Shown: one piece after another, positions 1 through 5,329 of the stretch | Layout of the letters: every line of letters starts with the position of its first letter | Position numbering within the stretch: the first letter of the stretch is position 1 | Assembly (NCBI GenBank): GCA_946482335.1 | Contig: CAMLRG010000148.1 | Span: 1 to 13,528, forward strand | Direction of reading: 5' to 3' | DNA from: an uncultured Duganella sp. | GTDB lineage: Bacteria > Pseudomonadota > Gammaproteobacteria > Burkholderiales > Burkholderiaceae | DNA length: 13,528 bases | The notes under the pieces: generated by a model | Told to the model about the DNA's origin: nothing | The model's input: the letters and a program-made list of their open reading frames with translations, nothing else | The model's database searches: none | Position numbers and translations under genes: made by a program

Positions 1-36
1 GCAACCGGACAAAAAGCGCGCTTTTTGTCCGGTTGC
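1..36. repeat. Perfect 36-bp palindrome
   Basis: The first 36 bases are identical to their own reverse complement. Each 16-base arm (GCAACCGGACAAAAAG on the left) is separated by CGCG, so a transcript from either strand would fold into a 16-bp stem with a four-base loop. There is no T-tract outside the stem on either strand, so it is not a standard intrinsic terminator, although the A5/T5 blocks inside the stem resemble part of one. It may be a dispersed extragenic palindrome or the end of a bidirectional terminator for a gene left of the window. No second copy occurs in this window, so its repeat status is a guess. Confidence 0.6.
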
Positions 37-59
37 CAGAGCTGACCCCGACTTTCATG

Positions 60-82
60 AAAAAAGCGCCCGGAGGCGCTTT
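60..82 (-). terminator. Rho-independent terminator of the fliT-like gene
   Basis: Read on the minus strand, a perfect 8-bp stem (AAAGCGCC / GGCGCTTT) closes a TCCG tetraloop and runs straight into a block of six T residues. It lies about 20 bases after the stop codon of the FliT-like gene, the expected place for its terminator. Confidence 0.85.
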
Positions 83-101
83 CGTTGGGGCGGCGGCGGG
101 A

Positions 102-368
102 TCAGCCGTGAAGGTGGTTGTGCCAGGGCTCGGTCACGTCTCGGATGGCGCGGTCGTTGGCCAGGATTTGCTTCAGCAATTCGATCTTGCGCTGGCGGGC
201 ATCGCCCTGCAGGGGCGCGGCGCCACCCATCAGGGCGACCGACGCGGCGGCACATTGGTTTTCCATGCGGTCGAGCGTGTCCCAGTCGCTGGCTTGCGCG
301 GCCACCGCCATCTGGCTGGTCAATCCGGCAATCTTTTCGTAGGTGGCGAGGACTTGGGTCGAGGTCAT
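102..368 (-). CDS. fliT: FliT-like flagellar export chaperone
   Basis: Encodes 88 residues, mostly predicted helix and without cysteine-rich or membrane segments, so it should be cytoplasmic. The N-terminal pattern (L-x-x-Y-E-K-I ... Q-M-x-x-A-A-Q-x-x-D-W-D-x-L) and the C-terminal pattern (I-L-A-N-D-R-A-I-R-D-V-T-E-P-W) match the FliT family. FliT is known as the export chaperone of the filament cap protein FliD and, in enterobacteria, as a regulator of FlhDC. It is shorter than E. coli FliT (about 120 residues), as is common in betaproteobacteria. The ATG at 368 is preceded by a weak AAGG. The gene usually follows fliD-fliS, but here it stands alone behind an HDOD gene that has its own terminator, with a private sigma-28 promoter at 411-437. 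The family call is from pattern recognition only. Confidence 0.75.
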   Translation of the reverse strand: MTSTQVLATYEKIAGLTSQMAVAAQASDWDTLDRMENQCAAASVALMGGAAPLQGDARQRKIELLKQILANDRAIRDVTEPWHNHLHG

Positions 369-410
369 TTTGAGCCTTGGAATCTGTGCGCGGAGTACCG
401 CTTGTCAGGA

Positions 411-437
411 TTAACGTCAGGCTCGGAAGGAACTTTA
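411..437 (-). promoter_or_regulatory. Sigma-28 (FliA) promoter for the fliT-like gene
   Basis: On the minus strand TAAA (437-434) is followed after exactly 15 bases by GACGTTAA (418-411). The enterobacterial sigma-28 consensus is TAAA-N15-GCCGATAA, so the -35 core is perfect and the -10 matches 6 of 8. The wider form, CTAAAGTT with a -10 ending in GTTAA, resembles flagellar class III promoters of Burkholderiales. Transcription would start near 404, giving a leader of roughly 35 bases before the fliT start. The site lies downstream of the HDOD gene's terminator, consistent with independent late-flagellar expression. Confidence 0.65.
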
Positions 438-464
438 GGGTCTTTTTGAAAAATATTTGAAAAA

Positions 465-511
465 AGCGAAAAAAATTGCCGTTGCGCCCCCATCCCAAGG
501 GCGGCAACGGC
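465..511 (-). terminator. Rho-independent terminator of the HDOD gene
   Basis: On the minus strand an 8-bp stem GCCGTTGC / GCAACGGC (511-504 with 485-478) is extended inward by GCCC / GGGC with one unpaired base, and is followed by a T-rich tract (477-469) and a second T block (465 and beyond). It begins about 19 bases after the HDOD stop codon and separates that gene from fliT. Confidence 0.85.
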
Positions 512-529
512 AGGAGCTAAAGCGGTTAC

Positions 530-1345
530 TTACTTGATCAGTTCGTCGAGGCCGGCGCTCAGCTCGTCCAGCGATGGCATCTGGTCGATCAGGGCGTTCT
601 CTTCCAGCCCAAGCTCTTCGGCGACCGCGGTCGGGTAGCAGGCAGCGATTTGTTCTTCAGTCAACTTATTCTCGTCGACCCGCGCGCGCCAGGCGGCCAG
701 GTGGATCACGGCGGCCAGGGTGTCTTCGCCCGGGTTGGGAATGGCGGCAATCGTATCGGAGAATACTGGCGGGAATTTCCAGCGGCGGGCCAGTTCGGCC
801 CCGACGTCGGCATAGGTATAACCCAGCGCTTCCGATTCGACCTCCATGCGGCGCTCATCGAGCGGGCCGGCCATTTTATCCAGGGCAACGGCTTGCTCCG
901 GCATCCCGGCGTGGATCACCAGTTGGCCGATCGCATGCATCATGCCGATGGTGAACGCCAGGTCGGTATTTTGTTTGCACGCCTTGGCGATGAACTTGGC
1001 GCCAACAGCGGTACGCAGGCTGTAGCGCCAGAATTGGCGCAAGTCCAGCCCCGGCACGGTCTTGAAACCGCTCACCAGGCCGGAACTGATCACCAGCGTG
1101 CGCACAGTCACGAAGCCCAGCATCAGCACCGCATCTTCAACCGTGCCGATCGAGCGCGACACGTGGTAGTAGGCGGAGTTGGCGAGGCGCAGCAGCTTGG
1201 CGCTCAACACCGGGTCGGCGGACAGCTTCTTCGCGATCTCTTCGGTGGAAACGCTGGCCTTGTCGAAGCTGCTGATCAATTCGTCAACGACCTTTGGCGC
1301 TGTCGGCAAGGCAGTTGGGTTCTGGAACAGGGCCTCGAGCTTCAT
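530..1345 (-). CDS. HDOD domain signalling protein
   Basis: Encodes 271 residues, no signal peptide. The HDOD domain fills roughly residues 8-205: P-T-A-P-K-V-V-D-E-L, then A-D-P-V-L-S-A-K-L-L-R-L-A-N-S-A-Y-Y, then I-G-T-V-E-D-A-V-L-M-L-G. HDOD proteins are HD-domain relatives thought to act as non-enzymatic modules in signalling, including motility and c-di-GMP pathways. Here the position of the HD dyad reads H137-A138-I-G, so the metal-binding Asp is absent and phosphohydrolase activity is unlikely. The start was set at ATG 1345: AAGGAG on the minus strand sits seven bases upstream, whereas the in-frame TTG two codons earlier lies almost on top of that ribosome site. Upstream, a weak TTGCTG ... 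TATATA pair with a 19-base spacer (around 1384-1415) might be its promoter. The partner protein cannot be told from sequence. Confidence 0.9.
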   Translation of the reverse strand: MKLEALFQNPTALPTAPKVVDELISSFDKASVSTEEIAKKLSADPVLSAKLLRLANSAYYHVSRSIGTVEDAVLMLGFVTVRTLVISSGLVSGFKTVPGLDLRQFWRYSLRTAVGAKFIAKACKQNTDLAFTIGMMHAIGQLVIHAGMPEQAVALDKMAGPLDERRMEVESEALGYTYADVGAELARRWKFPPVFSDTIAAIPNPGEDTLAAVIHLAAWRARVDENKLTEEQIAACYPTAVAEELGLEENALIDQMPSLDELSAGLDELIK

Positions 1346-1472
1346 GAACAATCTCCTTTGTGAAAAGCGTTGCCGCAGGTGAACTATATAGCGATTCCAG
1401 AGGGGCGTGCAGCAAGTTTTTCACATTCGTTGGCATTGCCGCACAGCATTCCCTGATTTCTGCAGCTGGTCC

Positions 1473-1500
1473 CCCAATTTTGCAGCCTGTCGCAATTGGG
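1473..1500. promoter_or_regulatory. Inverted repeat in the HDOD/M13 divergent region
   Basis: CCCAATT (1473-1479) and AATTGGG (1494-1500) form a 7-bp inverted repeat around a 14-base spacer, centred in the 232-bp region between the divergent HDOD and M13 peptidase genes (1346-1577). This could be a regulator site or a hairpin in the peptidase leader. No convincing sigma-70 promoter for the peptidase is recognisable here, and apart from this repeat I see nothing else in the region. Confidence 0.3.
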
Positions 1501-1577
1501 CGGTGTTCCGTTCAGGTTCCCCGTAGAGTGCAGCCTGGCTCATTCCGCCATGAAAACACCATAGAGGGATAGAAAAA

Positions 1578-3629
1578 ATGCAAGCATCCATCCGCGTCAC
1601 GCCGCTCAAGCTGGCCCTTACCCTGGCCTTCTGCGGGGCCGCCTTCGGCCTGGCACCGGCAATTGCCCAACAGGCAAGCCCGGCGCCTTCCTCGACAACG
1701 CAAACTGCCGCTCCGCTGCCCGGCGACGATTTCTTCGGCCATGTTAACGCCGAATGGCTGGCCAAGACCCAGATCCCTGCCGACAAAGGCAGCTGGGGCG
1801 CCGGTTCGGCCCTGGGCGATGCGACCAATGAGCGCATCGTCAAGCTGATCGAAGAAACCGCCGCCCCGTCCCCGACAGGCGATACGCGCCGCGTGATGGA
1901 CTTCTACCGCAGCTACATGGATGAAGCGGGCATCGAAGCGCAAGGCTTGAAGTCGCTCAAGCCGGAGCTGGAAAAGATCGACGCCATCAAGGACAAGGCT
2001 GCGCTGGTGCGCGCGCTGGGCGCTTCGGTACGTGCCGACGTCGATCCGCTGAATGCCACCAACTTCTTCACCGAAAACCTGTTCGGCATCTGGATCGCCC
2101 AAGGCCTGACCGATCCGGACCGCTACACCCCCTATATCCTGCAGGGCGGCCTGGGCATGCCCGACCGCGCCTACTACCTGGAAGACAACCAGCGCATGCA
2201 CCAGCTGCGCACCGCTTACCAAGCTCATATCGCCGCCATGCTCAAACTGGCCGGCTACAGCGAGCCGGAAACCCGTGCCGCACGCGTGTACGAGCTGGAA
2301 CGCAAACTGGCGCAAGCCCACGCCACCCGCGAGGACTCGGCCAATATCCAGAAGGCCAACAATACCTGGACCATGCGCGATTTCGCCGCCAAGGCACCCG
2401 GCATGGATTGGCGCGCCTTCTTCCGCGCCGCCGGCCTGGGCAAGCAGAACAAGTTCATCGTCTACCACCCGACCGCCATCACCGGCGGCGCGGCCCTGGT
2501 GAACGAAATGCCGCTGCAGGCATGGAAAGACTTCCTGGCCTTCCACACCGTGAACCATTTCGGCAGCTACCTGCCGAAGGCATTCGTCGACCAGCGCTTC
2601 GAGTTTTACGGAAAGACCCTGAACGGCACGCCGCAACTGTCGCCGCGCTGGAAGCGTGGGCTGGGCGCCGTCAATAACGCGGTGCCCGATGCGGCGGGCA
2701 AGATGTACGTCGAGCGCTACTTCCCGGCGGAAGCCAAGGCGCGCTTGCAGACCATGGTGGCGAATATCGTGGACGCCTTCCGCAAGCGCGTCGATGCGTT
2801 GGAATGGATGGCGCCTTCGACCCGCAAGGAAGCGCTGGCCAAACTGGATGTGCTGTACGTCGGCGTCGGTTATCCCGACAAGTGGACTTCCTACGAAGGC
2901 CTGGAGATCAAGCCCGACGATGCCATGGGTAATGCCCTGCGCGCCGAGAAATTCCACTATCGCCAGCAATTGGCCAAGCTTGGCAAGAAGGTCGATTCGA
3001 AGGAGTGGTGCATGCCGCCGCACATCGTGAACGCGGTAAACATGCCGATGCAGAATGCGCTGAACTTCCCGGCCGCCATCCTGCAGCCGCCATTCTTCGA
3101 CATGAAGGCGAGCGACGCGCATAACTATGGTGCGATCGGCTCGGTGATCGGCCATGAGATCAGCCATAGCTTCGACGACACCGGCGCCCAGTTCGATTCC
3201 AAGGGCCGTCTGCGCGACTGGTGGACCAAGGAAGACGGCGAGCATTTCAAGAAGGCGGCCGCCAAGCTGGTGGCGCAATACGATGCGTATGAAGCCTTCC
3301 CGGACCTGAAGCTGAACGGCACCCTGACGCTGAGCGAAAACCTGGCCGACCTGGCTGGGCTGGCAACGGCGCTGGACGCTTACCATGCCTCGCTGGGCGG
3401 CAAGGCCACGGCGGCGCAGGACCGCGAATTCTTCAGCGGCTTCGCTTCCAGCTGGGCCAACAAGTCGCGTGACGCTTCGCTGCGCAACCAGGTCATGACG
3501 GACGGCCACTCGCCGGCCAAGTGGCGCACCTACACCGTGCGCAACCTGGACACCTGGTACCAGGCCTACGACGTCAAACCGGGCCAGAAGCTGTACCTGG
3601 CGCCGGAACAGCGCGTGCGCGTCTGGTAA
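1578..3629 (+). CDS. Exported M13 family (neprilysin/PepO-like) zinc metallopeptidase
   Basis: Encodes 683 residues. A Sec signal peptide (basic start, hydrophobic 10-24, A-I-A at 28-30 before Q-Q-A) predicts periplasmic or secreted location. Cys19 does not make a lipobox, because the residue before it is Phe. The M13 N-terminal domain begins at D-D-F-F-G-H-V-N-A-E-W (about 50) and the catalytic domain covers about 475-683. Zinc site: H526-E527-I-S-H530, with the third ligand E587 in E-N-L-A-D591, the family's HExxH ... ExxxD signature. The substrate-binding N-A-V-N-M-P motif is at 485-490, followed by F-P-A-A-I-L-Q-P-P-F-F-D. Family members cut short peptides on the amino side of hydrophobic residues. 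The C-terminus ends R-V-R-V-W where many relatives have C-R-V-W; the Cys is lost but the terminal Trp kept. A weak GAGGGA precedes the start. The next gene follows after nine bases. Confidence 0.96.
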   Translation: MQASIRVTPLKLALTLAFCGAAFGLAPAIAQQASPAPSSTTQTAAPLPGDDFFGHVNAEWLAKTQIPADKGSWGAGSALGDATNERIVKLIEETAAPSPTGDTRRVMDFYRSYMDEAGIEAQGLKSLKPELEKIDAIKDKAALVRALGASVRADVDPLNATNFFTENLFGIWIAQGLTDPDRYTPYILQGGLGMPDRAYYLEDNQRMHQLRTAYQAHIAAMLKLAGYSEPETRAARVYELERKLAQAHATREDSANIQKANNTWTMRDFAAKAPGMDWRAFFRAAGLGKQNKFIVYHPTAITGGAALVNEMPLQAWKDFLAFHTVNHFGSYLPKAFVDQRFEFYGKTLNGTPQLSPRWKRGLGAVNNAVPDAAGKMYVERYFPAEAKARLQTMVANIVDAFRKRVDALEWMAPSTRKEALAKLDVLYVGVGYPDKWTSYEGLEIKPDDAMGNALRAEKFHYRQQLAKLGKKVDSKEWCMPPHIVNAVNMPMQNALNFPAAILQPPFFDMKASDAHNYGAIGSVIGHEISHSFDDTGAQFDSKGRLRDWWTKEDGEHFKKAAAKLVAQYDAYEAFPDLKLNGTLTLSENLADLAGLATALDAYHASLGGKATAAQDREFFSGFASSWANKSRDASLRNQVMTDGHSPAKWRTYTVRNLDTWYQAYDVKPGQKLYLAPEQRVRVW

Positions 3630-3638
3630 AGTAGGGCG

Positions 3639-4253
3639 ATGGACGACATCGAGCAAATCACCCGCCGCACGCTGGACCACTACGAACGCAACGCGCAAGC
3701 CTTCCTGGAAGGCACGCGCGACCACGACGTGAGCCAGAATGTGGCGGCGCTGCTCGATGCGATCGAGGGACCGCCGCCGTTCCGCATCCTCGACCTGGGC
3801 TGCGGGCCGGGGCGCGACTTGCGCACCTTCAAAGCCCTCGGCCATGAGCCGGTCGGCGTCGATGGTTCGGCACGCTTCGTCGAGATGGCGCGCGAATGGA
3901 GCGGCTGCACGGTCTGGCAGCAGGATTTCGTCGCGCTCTCCCTGCCGCCGGATTCCTTCGACGGCATCTTCGCGAACGCCAGCCTGTTCCACGTGCCCAG
4001 CGCGGCCTTGCCGGGGGTGCTGACCCAACTGCATGCGGCGCTCAAGCCGCGCGGCGTGCTGTTCAGTTCCAATCCGCGCGGCCATAACGAGGAAGGCTGG
4101 AACGGCCCGCGCTACGGCTGCTACTACGATTTCGAATCCTGGTCCGCTGTCGTGACGGCGGCCGGCTTCGACCCCGTCACACACTATTACCGTCCGGCAG
4201 GCTTGCCGCGGGCGCAGCAGCCATGGCTGGCTTCAGTCTGGCGTAAGCGCTAG
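3639..4253 (+). CDS. Class I SAM-dependent methyltransferase
   Basis: Encodes 204 residues, cytoplasmic. The Rossmann-type methyltransferase fold is shown by motif I I-L-D-L-G-C-G-P-G (50-58), the acidic end of strand 2 at D75 (V-G-V-D-G-S), an acidic Q-D-F segment near 95-97, and F-D-G-I-F-A-N-A-S-L-F-H-V-P (108-120) as motif IV/post-motif region. This matches small-molecule type 11/25 methyltransferases rather than rRNA or DNA enzymes. The substrate is unknown; the N-terminal T-x-x-H-Y-x-x-x-A-x-x-F and the C-terminal S-N-P-R-G-H-N-E-E-G-W are conserved-looking but not diagnostic to me. It begins nine bases after the M13 peptidase stop with a weak AGGGCG site, so the two are probably co-transcribed. 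No functional link to the peptidase is evident. Confidence 0.9.
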   Translation: MDDIEQITRRTLDHYERNAQAFLEGTRDHDVSQNVAALLDAIEGPPPFRILDLGCGPGRDLRTFKALGHEPVGVDGSARFVEMAREWSGCTVWQQDFVALSLPPDSFDGIFANASLFHVPSAALPGVLTQLHAALKPRGVLFSSNPRGHNEEGWNGPRYGCYYDFESWSAVVTAAGFDPVTHYYRPAGLPRAQQPWLASVWRKR

Positions 4254-4332
4254 TTCTGTTAGCTTGCGTACAGTTGGCAAAAATTCCATTCCGTATGATT
4301 TGCTCGTCGCGAACTTTTAAGAGGAGCGCATC

Positions 4333-4539
4333 ATGAACAAGGACCAGGTGAAGGGCAAGGCCAAGGAAATCGGCGGGAAAGTCCAGGAGGAAACCGGTGA
4401 ACTGGTCGGCAGCTCGAAACAGCAGGTGAAGGGTGTCGCCAAACAGGTTGAAGGCAAGCTGCAAAAGCAGCGCGGCGACCTGCGCGAAGCCATCGACGAT
4501 GCCACGGACGAGCTGATCGACCGCGGCAACCGGCAGTAA
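4333..4539 (+). CDS. CsbD family small stress protein
   Basis: Encodes 68 residues, highly charged and rich in Lys, Glu, Gln and Gly, without membrane or signal sequences. The N-terminal M-N-K-D-Q-V-K-G-K-A-K-E-I-G-G-K-V is the CsbD-family signature. The family was named for a sigma-B-controlled protein of Bacillus and is generally stress- or stationary-phase-induced, with no established biochemical role. Two copies of the same unit are visible, residues 5-24 and 31-50, offset by 26 residues. A good GAGGAG site lies seven bases before the ATG. Upstream, TATGAT (4294-4299) could be a -10, but the nearest -35-like TTGGCA (4274-4279) is only 14 bases away, so the promoter is uncertain and might use the general-stress sigma factor. 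It converges on the GST gene with five bases between the stop codons. Confidence 0.9.
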   Translation: MNKDQVKGKAKEIGGKVQEETGELVGSSKQQVKGVAKQVEGKLQKQRGDLREAIDDATDELIDRGNRQ

Positions 4540-4544
4540 TTACC

Positions 4545-5207
4545 TCACTCCTCGCCGGCCGGCACCCCCAAGGGGAACATGTGCCGGTACGGCTTGGCCT
4601 CGGCCCAGGCGCGGGCGAACGATGGGCGCGCGCGCAGGCGGCCGAGATAGGCCATCACGTGTTCATGTTTGGCAGGGATCGGGTGCGACCATTGCGCATA
4701 TAGCAGGAAGGGCGCGGCGGCGCAGTCGGCCATGCTGAACGACTCTCCCGCAGCCCAGGTGCGCTGCGCCATGACCTTATCCAGCCAGGCATAGGCTGTC
4801 TCCAGTTTGCGCCGTGCTTCGGCCACGCCGTGCGCGTCGCGCTCGCCTTCGGGGCGCAGCACGTCGCCCACCAGCTTTTGCTGTGGCGTGGCGATGTGGT
4901 TATCGAAAAAGCGATCCATCATGCGCACTTCCAGCGCGGCCTTGGGATCGGCGGGCAGCAGCGCCACCGGGCCGGGGTAATGCAGCGCGAGGTATTCGAT
5001 GACGATGCTGGCTTCCACCACCATGCGCTCGCCATCGAGCAGGATCGGGAATTTCTGGATCGGCCACATGGCGGCAAACTGCGCGCAATTTTCGGGATGG
5101 TCCGGTGACAGCATGCGGTATTCGAACGGCGTGCCATTCTCGTACAGCGCAACCAGCGCCTTCATGGAATAGGAAGATAGGGGGTGGTAGAACAGTTGCA
5201 GGGACAT
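4545..5207 (-). CDS. Glutathione S-transferase family protein
   Basis: Encodes 220 residues. The N-terminal thioredoxin-like domain (about 3-80) has L-F-Y-H-P-L-S-S-Y-S-M-K, with a Ser around 11-12 in the usual catalytic position, the cis-proline loop K-F-P-I-L, and the glutathione-binding E-A-S-I-V-I-E-Y-L, where the usual E-S is E-A. The all-helical C-terminal domain carries the A-D-C-A-A-A-P-F-L-L-Y folding motif of the family. GSTs conjugate or reduce electrophiles with glutathione in the cytosol; the substrate is not predictable. The start at 5207 was chosen because GGAGG lies four bases upstream on the minus strand; the open frame continues 12 codons further to 5243 without a comparable site. 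No terminator is visible at its 3' end, which meets csbD tail to tail. Confidence 0.93.
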   Translation of the reverse strand: MSLQLFYHPLSSYSMKALVALYENGTPFEYRMLSPDHPENCAQFAAMWPIQKFPILLDGERMVVEASIVIEYLALHYPGPVALLPADPKAALEVRMMDRFFDNHIATPQQKLVGDVLRPEGERDAHGVAEARRKLETAYAWLDKVMAQRTWAAGESFSMADCAAAPFLLYAQWSHPIPAKHEHVMAYLGRLRARPSFARAWAEAKPYRHMFPLGVPAGEE

Positions 5208-5268
5208 GTCGCCTCCGTCGGTGGTGGTTAATCGTACCAGCACGACGTTTGGGGCGTGACGAAATCGA

Positions 5269-5299
5269 CAAAAAAACCGCCGGCTTGCGCGGGCGGTTT
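5269..5299 (-). terminator. Rho-independent terminator of the S9 peptidase gene
   Basis: On the minus strand AAACCGCC (5299-5292) pairs with GGCGGTTT (5281-5274) around a 10-base loop, and the stem leads into seven T residues (5276-5270). It begins about 30 bases after the S9 peptidase stop codon and insulates that gene from gst downstream. Confidence 0.9.
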
Positions 5300-5329
5300 C
5301 GGAACGGGCAGGACGCAGGCGCCCGGCCT

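Noticed and set aside
1346..1351. In-frame TTG start for the HDOD gene two codons upstream
   Set aside because: It is one base from AAGGAG, too close for initiation; the ATG at 1345 has correct spacing.
1629..1637. Possible lipoprotein signal in the M13 peptidase (L-A-F-C)
   Set aside because: Phe before the Cys does not fit the lipobox, and a normal A-x-A cleavage site follows at about residue 30.
1512..4184. An 890-codon open frame on the minus strand opposite the M13 peptidase and methyltransferase genes
   Set aside because: It is antisense to two genes with full catalytic motifs. Its Arg/Gly/Val/Gln-rich translation has no recognisable domain and comes from strong G/C bias at third codon positions.
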